DNA of 64,000 nucleotides from Rhizobium sp. BK418 (GCF_004341105.1 NZ_SLZK01000011.1:62001-126000), one strand, 5' to 3'; numbered from the stretch's first letter, positions 44,526 to 53,483 are shown. The notes: generated by a model not told the origin, from the sequence alone. Translations and numbers: made by a program.

Positions 44526-45611
44526 ATGTCTACGAGTTACCGGCAGATGAACCACATTGTCAGCGACCTCGATGCCATGGCCGCGGAGGCAGAACTTGCC
44601 TCTGGTCTCACCTACATCTCCGGACTTGAAACGGGCATCACCCGGCAAAAGCGGGGTGACGGCTTCGACTACTACCTGGTAGACGGCAGGCGCATCACAG
44701 AAGCGGCCGAAATCGACCGGCTGAATGCTCTTGCAATCCCGCCCGCCTATGAGAATGTTATTATCTCGACCAATCCTTTTTCGCATCTGCAAGCCGTCGG
44801 AACCGATGCCCGCGGGAGGCGTCAATATCGCTATCATCCGCAGTGGCATGCGGAGCGGGGCAAGGCAAAGTTCGATCGCTTGGGCGACTTTGCTCGCCGG
44901 CTTCCCGACCTGCGCGCCAGGGTCGATATCGACCTTCGTTCCCGTGGCCTTACCCTGGACAAGGCATTGGCGACGGTCGTCTGGATGCTCGACAATCTTT
45001 ACATCCGGGTTGGCAACCCGGCCTATGCCAAGACGAACAAGTCCTATGGATTGACTACGCTTCGCAGTCGTCACGTCGTGGTCGACGGCGGTAGCGTGCA
45101 GTTTCGGTTCAAAGGCAAATCGGGCAAAGAATGGAACCTCTCGCACGCGGACCGCCGGATTGCCAATGTCGTGCGCAAACTTCAGGAACTGCCCGGTCAA
45201 AACCTGTTCCAATACGTGTGCGAGGACGGTGCACGTCGCCAGATCACCTCACATGACGTCAATAGCTACATCAAGGACGTTACTGGTGGGGACTTCAGTT
45301 CGCGACAATTCCGGACCTGGGGTGCCACCTGCTTGGCGGTTGAGGCGCTTGCCTCGGTGGAGCCGGCCTCGACGAAGCGCGAGCTCGCCCGCCAGCTGAA
45401 TCTGGCGATCGATGGTGTCGCCGCAAAGCTCGTAAATACGCGCTCCGTCTGCCGCTCGTCCTACATTCATCCCGCAGTTTTCGAGGACTTTCAGGCCGGC
45501 GTATTGGGCGATGTCCTTAGGCTCAGGACACGCAGTACCCGGCTTCTGGAATGGATGGACGTGGACGAAGTTCGGGTGCTGAAATGGCTACGCAAGCGCT
45601 CAGCGGGCTGA
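44526..45611 (+). CDS. DNA topoisomerase IB
   Basis: 361 residues, bacterial/poxvirus-type topoisomerase I. N-terminal domain (SGLTYISGLETGITRQKRGD), catalytic domain with RVGNPAYAKTNKSYGLTTL (Arg), FRFKGKSGKEW (Lys), SSRQFRTWGAT (Arg) and the nucleophile Tyr313 in RSSYIHPAV. It nicks one strand and relaxes supercoils without ATP. ATG chosen for AAGGGAT upstream. Confidence 0.93.
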   Translation: MSTSYRQMNHIVSDLDAMAAEAELASGLTYISGLETGITRQKRGDGFDYYLVDGRRITEAAEIDRLNALAIPPAYENVIISTNPFSHLQAVGTDARGRRQYRYHPQWHAERGKAKFDRLGDFARRLPDLRARVDIDLRSRGLTLDKALATVVWMLDNLYIRVGNPAYAKTNKSYGLTTLRSRHVVVDGGSVQFRFKGKSGKEWNLSHADRRIANVVRKLQELPGQNLFQYVCEDGARRQITSHDVNSYIKDVTGGDFSSRQFRTWGATCLAVEALASVEPASTKRELARQLNLAIDGVAAKLVNTRSVCRSSYIHPAVFEDFQAGVLGDVLRLRTRSTRLLEWMDVDEVRVLKWLRKRSAG

Positions 45612-45940
45612 TGGTAATCCTTTGGTCCAGGGCTGGCCGGCTTCCCGAAAAGATCGGACGATGTTGCGCGGGACGGTATCTTGTTTTGCAAGGAAGCGCC
45701 AAGATAATTGCTGAGCGATCACAGACACATCGAAATGGCCGTCGCCAAGATCAACAGGGGCGGGTGGACCGCACTCGGCCATACCGAAGCCGCGCCAAGG
45801 CCCATGCGCTCCAAGGCCCTTGCGCTCGGTTGGCATCGGCGCGACTTGCGCTCTCGGTCTCGATGAGGCCGCCTCAGCCTATCGCTCGTGGGCTCGCCAG
45901 TGGTTGACGGATAAGGCAGGGGGCGACCTTTGCTCACGCC
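45612..45940. other. intergenic, no gene recognised
   Basis: Downstream of the topoisomerase gene. Short frames on both strands lack ribosome binding sites. Confidence 0.35.
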
Positions 45941-45970
45941 AGTAGTGGCGGGCCGAAGCCCGCCACTACT
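45941..45970 (-). terminator. 13-bp hairpin with UUCG loop after the catalase gene
   Basis: Perfect 13-bp stem AGTAGTGGCGGGC / GCCCGCCACTACT; on the minus strand the loop is TTCG closed by C-G, the very stable tetraloop type. It begins 2 bp after the catalase stop. No T-run, so it may stabilise the 3' end as much as terminate. Confidence 0.65.
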
Positions 45971-45971
45971 A

Positions 45972-46796
45972 TTACATCTGTTCGCGTTGCGCGCCGCTGT
46001 TTGGAAGTGCCGGGCCGAGCGCCGGTTCAGGACCAAGCGGTTTCATCAAGGCGGTTACGAACTCGCCCTTGCCATCAACCGAGGGTCCTTCCGACCAACG
46101 GCCGGGAGCGGGCGTGCTGCCATCCTGATGGAAGCCGAGATAAGCGTAATTGAACTCCTGGTTTTCCTGTTCCTGTGGAAAGCTGTTTGGGATCGGGAAG
46201 ACGCCCTTGGGTCCGCCAAGCTCCTCGAGGGCCGCCAGCCATTGGTTCTGGTGCATCGTGTCGCGCGCGATCAGAAACGACAGCATCTCTTTCATGCCCC
46301 GGTCGCTGGTCAGATTGTAGAGCCGCGTTGCCAGCACGCGTCCCGTCGATTCGGCGGCGACATTGGCCGTCATGTCTGCGGCGATGTTGCCGCTCGCGTA
46401 AATATGGGACATATCGAAGGGAACACCGTCCGAATCGACCGGCATCGCCGACAGACCGGCAGACAGTAGGTTCTTCATGTTGAGGCCGCCAAGGACCGCG
46501 CTTGCAACCGGATCGGCCGCCACTTCATCCTTGATCGAAACCGGAGCACCTTCAAGGTTGAGGGCAACCGCCGTCGCAAGCATTTCGATATGCCCGAGTT
46601 CTTCGGTCGCGGTGTTCATGAGAAGATCGCGGAACTTCGGATCGCCGCGAGCGCCGCACGCCTGGAAGAAATATTGCATGGCGACGCGGATTTCGCCTTC
46701 GACGCCGCCGATCGCCTGCTGCAGCGCGCGGGCAAACTGCGGATCCGGCGTTTCGACACGTACTGGGAATTGAAGCTTGTTGTCTGTGTAGAACAT
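45972..46796 (-). CDS. manganese catalase
   Basis: 274 residues of the Mn-catalase family (non-haem, dimanganese). Ligand-bearing helices visible: GGVEGEIRVAMQYFFQACGA (Glu), TEELGHIEMLATAVA (Glu and His), NVAAESTGRVLATRLYNLTS (Glu) and RDTMHQNQWLAALEELGG (His). It converts hydrogen peroxide to water and oxygen in the cytosol. GGAG gives good spacing to ATG 46796; the ATG 6 bp earlier is too close. Stress-type promoter 32 bp upstream. Confidence 0.93.
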   Translation of the reverse strand: MFYTDNKLQFPVRVETPDPQFARALQQAIGGVEGEIRVAMQYFFQACGARGDPKFRDLLMNTATEELGHIEMLATAVALNLEGAPVSIKDEVAADPVASAVLGGLNMKNLLSAGLSAMPVDSDGVPFDMSHIYASGNIAADMTANVAAESTGRVLATRLYNLTSDRGMKEMLSFLIARDTMHQNQWLAALEELGGPKGVFPIPNSFPQEQENQEFNYAYLGFHQDGSTPAPGRWSEGPSVDGKGEFVTALMKPLGPEPALGPALPNSGAQREQM

Positions 46797-46828
46797 CGAC
46801 ATCTCCTGGGGGTTGGCGAGGTCCGGGT

Positions 46829-46853
46829 AACCAGCCCATCAAGCGATTGTTCC
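46829..46853 (-). promoter_or_regulatory. EcfG-type promoter, GGAAC-N16-GGTT
   Basis: 32 bp before the catalase start codon. Confidence 0.55.
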
Positions 46854-47408
46854 CGCCAACACAAGTCCTTTTGCCGACGATCGATGCCAGAGGCGCACTG
46901 GATGTTCCAATGGGCGCCGGGTGCGGCAGACATCATGCCCTCCCGCAAGAGACAGACCGGCAGACAACGCCAGGCTCACGTCTTCAAGGTGGAGCAGCTC
47001 GTCGAATCCGCGGGCGCGGGCTAAGCAGGAATCTTGCGGATAGCAGAGAGCCGCGGCGGACCTTTCGGGCTGCCGCTCAAGGATTTACAAACCTCCGCGA
47101 ACCATCAAGCTTCGCAATGACACCAAGGGGCAATGCAAAAAAGCCGTGGCTCTCGGCGGATCGCTTGCCCTCCGCCGCGTGGATCTGGGCGGGGAGGGTA
47201 AATGCGACGGCAACTGGAAGAGGCGTTTGTCCCAAAGCGTACGAAGAAGAAAGGACCGCTTGCAGCCGTTGCGGTAGAGACACATCTACTGGCGTGGCCT
47301 CGAAAGCGTCCTCGCGTCACCGCTCGCCAATCGGACCTCGTTCGGCTCCGCCGGTTCCGACACGTGTCGGGGGGCCTCCGGCTGCCACCGCAACGTCTAG
47401 CAGATCCC
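46854..47408. other. intergenic, no gene recognised
   Basis: An in-frame extension of the hydrolase gene crosses the right half, but it is Arg/Pro-rich and unlike protein. Confidence 0.35.
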
Positions 47409-48023
47409 ATGATATCGCGCGAACTTCTCGTCGTATTGTTCCATGGCATCGGTGCGTCTGGAGCCCAGATGTTGCCGCTTGCCTCATCCTGGCGTTCGTC
47501 CCTTCCAGATGCGAATTTCGTTGCTCCCGCCGCGCCCTTTCCCCATCCGCGGGGCCATCAATGGTTCAATATCGATGGCTATCAACTCCAACCGGAACGC
47601 ATCGAGGCTGTTCGAGCGGCCTTCGACACCGTGGTCGGCGAAATCGTCGACCGGGAAGGATTTCGCAATGCCCATCATCGCGTCGCCTTCATTGGCGTAT
47701 CGCAAGGTGCGATCGTCGCCCTTGACGCGGTTGCCACCGGCCGCTGGAGTATCGGCGCTCTCGTCTCGTTTTCCGGTCTTCTTCCGCCCGTGCCCGTCTC
47801 TTCGAAGAGCAAGCAGACACCGATCCTCCTCCTGCATGGACAGGCCGATCAGACCATACCGGCGTTTGCCTCGACGATGGCTGCGGCGCGGCTCGGAGCG
47901 GCCGGATTGAGCGTCGAACTCGAGGTGGAGGAGGGCGTCGGGCATACAATCTCCACTCGGGCAGCTGCAAAAGCGTTGAGCTTCCTTCACAAATCCTTGG
48001 TGCCTAGTGGGATCGAAGAATGA
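47409..48023 (+). CDS. alpha/beta hydrolase, phospholipase/carboxylesterase family
   Basis: 204 residues. LVVLFHGIGASGAQM gives the oxyanion loop, GVSQGAIVALDA carries the nucleophile Ser, HGQADQTIP the Asp, and GVGHTIS the His. Substrate could be a short acyl ester or lysophospholipid. No clear ribosome binding site before ATG 47409, so an alternative start slightly upstream is possible. Confidence 0.85.
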   Translation: MISRELLVVLFHGIGASGAQMLPLASSWRSSLPDANFVAPAAPFPHPRGHQWFNIDGYQLQPERIEAVRAAFDTVVGEIVDREGFRNAHHRVAFIGVSQGAIVALDAVATGRWSIGALVSFSGLLPPVPVSSKSKQTPILLLHGQADQTIPAFASTMAAARLGAAGLSVELEVEEGVGHTISTRAAAKALSFLHKSLVPSGIEE

Positions 48024-48134
48024 CAGCGCGGCCTTGGGCTTGGCAACGCTAGCCAGGCACAGTACGAGACGCGGTCGCGGGAGCTTCATGAGCTCGCACT
48101 GCAGCGGCTCGTGTCGCCGGGAGCCGGATCGCTA

Positions 48135-48323
48135 TCAGCGTGTGGCGCGCGGCATCACGCAGTTGGTGAGAAGCTCATGACGAGTCGCGAAGGCGCCGAA
48201 CAGGCGGAGTAGGTCACGTGTCTGTTTATCGTCGAGTTTGTGGTCGCTCGCGAAACGCTCGACGTCCAAGACTTCGTTGGCCCGACCTGCAACAATGATT
48301 TTCGGGTGAAAATGCGTACTCAT
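48135..48323 (-). CDS. small DUF3606-like protein, 62 aa
   Basis: Starts MSTHFHPKIIVAGRANEVLD with GGAGGG upstream. The segment FASDHKLDDKQTRDLLRLFG, AFATRHELL aligns with the module of the protein at 310-585. Basic tail. Perfect stress promoter 30 bp upstream. Function unknown. Confidence 0.7.
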   Translation of the reverse strand: MSTHFHPKIIVAGRANEVLDVERFASDHKLDDKQTRDLLRLFGAFATRHELLTNCVMPRATR

Positions 48324-48353
48324 ATGAAAGCGCCCTCCGCATTGCGGCATAGA

Positions 48354-48378
48354 AACGCCGAAGATCGCGAATCGTTCC
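48354..48378 (-). promoter_or_regulatory. EcfG-type promoter, GGAAC-N16-CGTT (perfect)
   Basis: 30 bp before the ATG at 48323. Confidence 0.7.
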
Positions 48379-48602
48379 GAAAGAAAACCCGCCTACCGAG
48401 AGCCACTGCCGCTCACTTTGTCGGTGGCGAGCTCGCGTGTCTGAGAAGGGCCAAGATGCACGTTGCCGTCAGTACGGCCTGCTTGGGCAGCCGGACCCCG
48501 CGCTGATCGCGGCAGCGGGCCTTGTTCTAGTCCGACTTTCATAAGGACCGCACTTTGCGAACAAAGGTGGGGCGTGAGCGACAACGTGGGCCGACGCGCA
48601 CC

Positions 48603-48872
48603 TCATTGGCTATCGTGTCCTGGAAGCGCGCCAGGTGGTGCAGGCGCCGCGGGCAACGCCTTGTCTGTGCCTTCACGATCGGGCGGCACAATGGGCGCAG
48701 TAGGGGCCCTGGAGACATAGAGCCCGCCAATCATGGCCAATATCGCAATCAGGAAAGCCCCGATCATCGCCCCTACCGATCGTCGCGGATCCTGAGTGAT
48801 CATCCCGACGGCCAGGGCAAGACCAAGCACGGCCGCGCCTCCTGCGACAACGAAAAGCCAGATATGGTTCAT
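48603..48872 (-). CDS. two-TM membrane protein, 89 aa
   Basis: MNHIWLFVVAGGAAVLGLAL and a second helix VGAMIGAFLIAILAMIGGLY, followed by a Pro/Ala-rich tail. GGAG 8 bp before the ATG. Function unknown. Stress-type box 28 bp upstream. Confidence 0.75.
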   Translation of the reverse strand: MNHIWLFVVAGGAAVLGLALAVGMITQDPRRSVGAMIGAFLIAILAMIGGLYVSRAPTAPIVPPDREGTDKALPAAPAPPGALPGHDSQ

Positions 48873-48900
48873 GTTCACGCTCCAGTTGTTATCGGCTCAA

Positions 48901-48925
48901 AACATGTTTGAGGCCCGCTTGTTCC
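48901..48925 (-). promoter_or_regulatory. EcfG-type promoter, GGAAC-N16-TGTT
   Basis: 28 bp before the ATG at 48872; divergent partner of 49020-49044. Confidence 0.5.
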
Positions 48926-49019
48926 AGGGCGCGCGCTAATCGAGATCGCGAGCTGTGTCGTGAGGGCCTACCGGCCGAGAAGAGGACACGTTCGCAGCTG
49001 TAGACGGGCGATCGGACAA

Positions 49020-49044
49020 GGAACGAATTGGGTTGGCCGAAGTT
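49020..49044 (+). promoter_or_regulatory. EcfG-type promoter, GGAAC-N16-AGTT
   Basis: 29 bp before the ATG at 49074; may also serve malQ. Confidence 0.5.
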
Positions 49045-49073
49045 AAGCTGCGATCCCACCTCGGAGTGAAACG

Positions 49074-49262
49074 ATGGCTGACAACCAGCTGACAAAGGGC
49101 AAAGCTCAATACGGGCCGCAAATTCCTCCGGCGCCTTATTCTGAAGTGGCTCGTCCCGATTGCCAACCGGTCGCCGCGGTTGACCAGCCGCAAGAGCAAC
49201 CGAAATCGCCACTGCCTGACTACACGCTTTTGATGAGACAGGCCCTTGAAGGCCGAGCCTAG
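49074..49262 (+). CDS. small Pro/Gln-rich protein, 62 aa
   Basis: MADNQLTKGKAQYGPQIPPA, then a Pro/Gln-rich middle and a final helix DYTLLMRQALEGRA. GGAG upstream. Probably disordered. 79 bp before malQ and likely co-transcribed with it. Function unknown. Confidence 0.65.
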   Translation: MADNQLTKGKAQYGPQIPPAPYSEVARPDCQPVAAVDQPQEQPKSPLPDYTLLMRQALEGRA

Positions 49263-49341
49263 GCGGGCTGTGGCCGCCAACCGTTCCTGCCCATCAGGAT
49301 CCGCCGGAACGGTAGGCGTATGTATCGACTGGAGGTCCAGC

Positions 49342-51159
49342 ATGAGAGAAGCCGTCGGATCGATCCGACGCCTGGCAAGGCAAAAAGGCATCGAACTCAT
49401 CCGCCCCTCACCCGACGGGCGTGCGGTGCGGGTTTCCGACGAGAACCTGCGCAGGATGCTTGTCGCGCTCGGGGAGAATGTCGATGGCTTCGTCTCTGGG
49501 CAGGTCAGCCGGTGTCACGCACCCGCTGATCTTGTCAAGCAACCGGCGTGGGGGCTCAGTCTGCAACTCTACGAGCTGCCTTCAAGCCGCAATTGGGGCA
49601 TTGGTGACTTCAAGGATCTTTGGACCGTCTGCGCCATAGCCGGTCGTCTTGGCGCCGACTTTGTCGGCCTCAACCCCCTGCACGCCGGTTTCCTTTACGA
49701 TGCCGGTCGGTGCAGCCCTTATGAGCCTTCCAATCGCAGGTTTCTCAATCCCCTCTATATTGCCGCGGACGAGGTAGGTGGTTTCGTCAGCGACCCTGCT
49801 GTAGACACGCAGCTTTCAGAATTGCGCGCAAGTTCGCTCGTAGATTACGAAGCTGTGGCACGCCTGAAGCTCGGTGTTCTTTCCTCGCTCTGGGAAGAGG
49901 GTCGAAAAGCCGCCAACCCGGCGTTCGAGAGGTTCGTCAGGGAAGGCGGTGAAAGCCTGCGTCTTCATGCGTTGTTCGAGACGGTGTCACACTATCAGTC
50001 AGCGGCCGGTTTGGGCGCCGGCTGGGCCTCTTGGCCCTCGGAGTACCAATCGCCCCACAGCGAGACGGTGAACGCTTTCGCCCGGGATCATCGCGCCGAA
50101 GTCGATTTCCATCAATGGCTGCAATGGCTGGCTCACGTGCAGCTATGCGAGGCACAGGAGTGCTGTCGCAAGGCCGGTATGCGGATCGGCCTCTACCTCG
50201 ATGTTGCTGTCGGGGAAGCGCTCGACGGGTCTGCTACCTGGAGCGAGGGACCCGCCTACGTGCGCGGAGCAGCTATTGGCAACCCTCCCGAGCCCTTCGC
50301 CGTTCAGGGACAGGATTGGCGATTGGCGGCCCTGCGGCCCGACAAGATCACGGCCGGCGAACCTTCGCCATTCACCCGCCTCATGAGCGCCTCGATGCAA
50401 TATGCCGGAGCCATCAGGATCGATCATGCCGCCGCCTTTGCGAGACTTTATCTCGTTCCGACCGATGCGACCCCGGCAGACGGTGCCTATGTTCGCTATC
50501 CAACGGATGACATGCTGGAGCAGCTGGCGAGCATCTCCCTCGAGTTCAAATGCCTGGTCATTGGTGAGGACCTTGGAGAGGTCGCAAGCGGATTGCGCGA
50601 GGACCTCGCCTCGGCCGGCGTGCTTTCCTATCGCATCCTCTCCTATGAGCAGACAGCCGATGGTCTCGTTCTTCCGCAACACTACCCGCAGCTTGCGCTT
50701 GCCTGCGTCTCCACCCACGATCATCAGACCTTCACCGGATGGTGGAAGGGCGCCGACATCGATCTTCGTCTGGAACATGCGCTTGTCTCGGAAGAGACAA
50801 CGCTCCAACATCGAGAGACCCGGACCGAGGAGCGCAAGCGGGTCCTCGAGGCTTTTGCAGCATTGGGTCTCGCCCGACCAGATCGAAAGCCGGGCACCCA
50901 CAAGCCGGAACAGCTGGCCGTGGCGGCACATGAATTCGTTGCCATGACGCCATCAATGCTTGTCTCCGTTCGTCTGGCGGACCTGACGGACGAGCAGAAG
51001 CCGACTAATATTCCTGGCACCGACAAGAGCTATCCAAACTGGAGGCCGAAGCTCTCGTCGGATCTGGAGGCTCTGGAAAAACATCCGGTCGTTCGCCGTG
51101 TTGCAGCAATTATGAACCGCTATCGTGCGCGCCATCCGGCAGTTGTCGGGACGCCCTGA
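49342..51159 (+). CDS. malQ: 4-alpha-glucanotransferase
   Basis: 605 residues, GH77 family. Signature blocks: PAWGLSLQLYELPSSRNWGI, DFKDLWTVCAIAGRLGADFV, CSPYEPSNRRFLNPLYI, GAIRIDHAAAF (nucleophile Asp), CLVIGEDLGEV (acid Glu) and STHDHQTFTGWW (third Asp). It transfers glucan segments between malto-oligosaccharides, and so could feed or trim substrates for TreY. GGAGG 7 bp upstream fixes ATG 49342. Slightly short N-terminal domain. Confidence 0.93.
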   Translation: MREAVGSIRRLARQKGIELIRPSPDGRAVRVSDENLRRMLVALGENVDGFVSGQVSRCHAPADLVKQPAWGLSLQLYELPSSRNWGIGDFKDLWTVCAIAGRLGADFVGLNPLHAGFLYDAGRCSPYEPSNRRFLNPLYIAADEVGGFVSDPAVDTQLSELRASSLVDYEAVARLKLGVLSSLWEEGRKAANPAFERFVREGGESLRLHALFETVSHYQSAAGLGAGWASWPSEYQSPHSETVNAFARDHRAEVDFHQWLQWLAHVQLCEAQECCRKAGMRIGLYLDVAVGEALDGSATWSEGPAYVRGAAIGNPPEPFAVQGQDWRLAALRPDKITAGEPSPFTRLMSASMQYAGAIRIDHAAAFARLYLVPTDATPADGAYVRYPTDDMLEQLASISLEFKCLVIGEDLGEVASGLREDLASAGVLSYRILSYEQTADGLVLPQHYPQLALACVSTHDHQTFTGWWKGADIDLRLEHALVSEETTLQHRETRTEERKRVLEAFAALGLARPDRKPGTHKPEQLAVAAHEFVAMTPSMLVSVRLADLTDEQKPTNIPGTDKSYPNWRPKLSSDLEALEKHPVVRRVAAIMNRYRARHPAVVGTP

Positions 51160-51412
51160 CTATTCGCAGCTCTTGCATCGGTTTGGTTTCGATGCTGCTT
51201 TTCCTTTTCTCCTGGCCAAGGCTTCTGCCCTCGCAGACCCTTCGTTTGATGCACAGAACCGAGCGGGCCCTCTGGCCTGTGGCTCAACGGTACGGGCGCC
51301 ATCCATCTCGTCAAGGAGCCAGCTGCAGTGTGTCGGCAGCCGCCTCGCCCTTCACATCAGGTTCGGACCTCGATGGGACATGTGTACGCTAGCGCACCCT
51401 CGAAGGTGTCGG
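51160..51412. other. intergenic with near copy of the 14-mer
   Basis: No gene. GTACGCTAGCGCAC at 51384-51397. Confidence 0.4.
51384..51397 (+). repeat. GTACGCTAGCGGAC-like motif, near copy
   Basis: One mismatch (GTACGCTAGCGCAC), 15 bp upstream of the -35 element at 51413. Confidence 0.5.
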
Positions 51413-51437
51413 GGAACCAGTCACGACGACGCAGGTT
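51413..51437 (+). promoter_or_regulatory. EcfG-type promoter, GGAAC-N16-GGTT
   Basis: 27 bp before the ATG at 51465; drives the three-gene membrane-protein unit. Confidence 0.55.
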
Positions 51438-51464
51438 CGAGGGCGAGATGACAGGAGAGCGGCA

Positions 51465-51668
51465 ATGCATGCGCCAGATTGGATGACGATTTTTTCTGTA
51501 GCCACTTTAGCAAGTTGGATGGCTGCCGGAGCGATGGCGATATTCGGCGTCCACGAAAGCGTGAGGCATCCGGCCGCGACCCATGCGGCCGAACTGCTGA
51601 TGGCTGGTTTCATGGTCATCGGTGCGACCTCTATCACCCTCGTCATCCTGATGTCGGCGCTGTCGTGA
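51465..51668 (+). CDS. two-TM membrane protein, 67 aa
   Basis: GGAGAG 5 bp upstream. Two helices (MTIFSVATLASWMAAGAMAI and LLMAGFMVIGATSITLVILM) joined by a His-rich loop (HESVRHPAATHAA). The stop overlaps the GTG of the next gene. Function unknown. Confidence 0.7.
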   Translation: MHAPDWMTIFSVATLASWMAAGAMAIFGVHESVRHPAATHAAELLMAGFMVIGATSITLVILMSALS

Positions 51669-52147
51669 CAAGTGTCAGCCCCCGTATCGCGCCCGTCTTT
51701 CCCTTCTTCGCCGGATTCTGCCTTGGCGTCGGTATCGGCGGATTTTTCGACGGCGTCGTCTTCCACCAGCTTTTGCAATGGCACCATCTGTTCAGTTCCT
51801 GGTATCCGATCACGTCGTTCGAGAACCTGCGGTTCAACATATTGTGGGACGGCGTGTTTCATTCTGCGGCCTATCTGTTCATCCTGGGCGGGCTTTTCCG
51901 CTTATGGCGTGCGGCGCGCCTTGTTCACTTCAGGTGGTCGACGCGGTGCCTGGCAGCCTCCATGTTGACGGGATTTGGAACCTTCAACCTGATCGAGGGC
52001 CTTGTCGATCATCAGTTGCTGGGGATCCATCATGTCAATGAAACCGTCGCTCGAACCCACTGGCTCTACTGGGATGTCGGCTTTCTGGCCTGGGGCGCAG
52101 CGATGCTGCTGATCGGCCTGTTGCTGTGGAGGCGCACGCATGCGTGA
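51665..52147 (+). CDS. DUF2243 membrane protein
   Basis: 160 residues from GTG 51665, overlapping the previous stop (GTGA). Four membrane helices with conserved Asp/His in the family pattern GIGGFFDGVVFHQLLQWHHL, DGVFHSAAYLFILGGLF, GTFNLIEGLVDHQLLGIHHV and HWLYWDVGFLAWGAAMLL. The many His residues near helix ends suggest metal or haem binding; unproven. Confidence 0.82.
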   Translation: MTSVSPRIAPVFPFFAGFCLGVGIGGFFDGVVFHQLLQWHHLFSSWYPITSFENLRFNILWDGVFHSAAYLFILGGLFRLWRAARLVHFRWSTRCLAASMLTGFGTFNLIEGLVDHQLLGIHHVNETVARTHWLYWDVGFLAWGAAMLLIGLLLWRRTHA

Positions 52148-52307
52148 CATCAGAGCGGCTCTGTTGAAGGAAATAGTGACAGCGTCTATTTGGGCCGCGT
52201 TCGGCCTCGGCGTTCTTTTCGCCACGCGACCAGTTTGGTCTCAGCTTCTTTTTGCAGAAACGGGCGCGCTTACCGATCAGGTCGCCATTCGTTGCCTCGG
52301 GCTTTAG
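52140..52307 (+). CDS. small single-TM protein, 55 aa
   Basis: MRDIRAALLKEIVTASIWAA, then FGLGVLFATRPVW. The ATG overlaps the end of the DUF2243 gene by 8 bp, typical of coupled translation. One membrane helix. Function unknown. Confidence 0.5.
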   Translation: MRDIRAALLKEIVTASIWAAFGLGVLFATRPVWSQLLFAETGALTDQVAIRCLGL

Positions 52308-52379
52308 CCGTCGACCCACTATCGCTCGGTCGCCAGCCACCGCGCTGTCGACATTGACGCCAGCCAAGGGCCGCCTGCC

Positions 52380-52943
52380 TTATCGTTCGATCGTGCCGTT
52401 GCGCCGGATCTTTCTCTGCAGAAGCAGAATGCCGTAAAGCAGCGCCTCGGCCGTCGGCGGACAGCCGGGGACGTAGATGTCGACGGGGACGACGCGGTCG
52501 CAGCCGCGTACGACCGAGTAGGAGTAGTGATAATAGCCGCCGCCGTTGGCGCAGGAGCCCATGGAAATGACATAGCGGGGCTCCGGCATCTGGTCGTAGA
52601 CCTTGCGCAGCGCCGGCGCCATCTTGTTGCAGAGCGTGCCGGCGACGATCATTAGATCGGACTGACGCGGGCTGCCGCGGGGTGCGACGCCGAAGCGCTC
52701 GACATCGTAGCGCGGCATCGACATCTGCATCATCTCGATGGCGCAGCAGGCGAGCCCGAAGGTCATCCACATCAGCGAGCCGGTTCGTGCCCAGGTGATG
52801 AGTTCATCGGTGCTTGTCACCAGAAACCCCTTATCGGCCAGCTCGGCATTTATCATCCCCATTGTCGGATCGTCGCGCCGGCTTTCGCCAGGAAACTGGA
52901 ACTGTATGGGCGCTGGCTGCGTGTGATGGGGTTCATCTGACAT
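52380..52943 (-). CDS. nuoB: NADH-quinone oxidoreductase subunit B (orphan copy)
   Basis: 187 residues with all features of NuoB. The N2 cluster Cys ligands are [13 protein letters not shown] (two Cys), [14 protein letters not shown] and [14 protein letters not shown]. NuoB carries the terminal iron-sulfur cluster of complex I. No other nuo gene adjoins it, so it is probably a second copy beside the main operon. GGAG 8 bp upstream. No stress box on its strand. Confidence 0.92.
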   Translation of the reverse strand: MSDEPHHTQPAPIQFQFPGESRRDDPTMGMINAELADKGFLVTSTDELITWARTGSLMWMTFGLACCAIEMMQMSMPRYDVERFGVAPRGSPRQSDLMIVAGTLCNKMAPALRKVYDQMPEPRYVISMGSCANGGGYYHYSYSVVRGCDRVVPVDIYVPGCPPTAEALLYGILLLQRKIRRNGTIER

Positions 52944-53023
52944 TGTATTTCTCCTGTGTTGGGCACCAGACAGGCTTCGGCGGCAAAAGTTTCAGTCTGG
53001 CCGGCGAAAGATTGCCCTTCGGG

Positions 53024-53048
53024 GGAACACGCGCGACCGTCTCAGGTT
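53024..53048 (+). promoter_or_regulatory. EcfG-type promoter, GGAAC-N16-GGTT
   Basis: 25 bp before the ATG at 53074. Confidence 0.55.
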
Positions 53049-53073
53049 GGAAGGCGTCAAATGCGGGGTGTTC

Positions 53074-53460
53074 ATGCGTTTTGTTCCTTCACTCGTACAC
53101 GGCCTTGCGGATTACAGTTCCGGCGCTCTCGTACTCGCAGTGCCTGTCGTCGTTCAGGAGCCGGAGCCCGCACGTCACGTGATGATGATCATTGGCACTC
53201 TCGTTCTTCTCAACGCGGTCCTGACCGATTACCGAGCTGGCATTCTGCCCTTTCTGCGGCTTCGCCTTCATCTGCGCATCGAGGCTGTCCTTGGCGCACT
53301 CATGATCGCCCTGCCATTCATCGTCACGTTAACCTTGCCCATGGCCATCATGACCTGCCTGTTCGGCGTGACGTTCCTGCTGCTCGCGGCAACCACGGTG
53401 CTTCCAGAGCAAGCTTGCGGAAAACGTCGTCGTGACGGTGCGCAGTCGCGGCGGCGATAA
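53074..53460 (+). CDS. four-TM membrane protein, SPW-like
   Basis: 128 residues starting MRFVPSLVHGLADYSSGALV. Four membrane helices with the pattern RFxPxxxHGxxDY and LLNAVLTDYRAGILPFLRLR, HLRIEAVLGALMIALPF, similar to the SPW-repeat type of small membrane proteins. Function unknown. The start is supported by the promoter spacing. Confidence 0.7.
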   Translation: MRFVPSLVHGLADYSSGALVLAVPVVVQEPEPARHVMMIIGTLVLLNAVLTDYRAGILPFLRLRLHLRIEAVLGALMIALPFIVTLTLPMAIMTCLFGVTFLLLAATTVLPEQACGKRRRDGAQSRRR

Positions 53461-53483
53461 GGCAGGATCAATCCGGCTATCGA

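Noticed and set aside
45600-45782. 60-codon minus-strand frame after the topoisomerase gene
   Set aside because: No ribosome binding site and no recognisable motif; overlaps the topoisomerase end.
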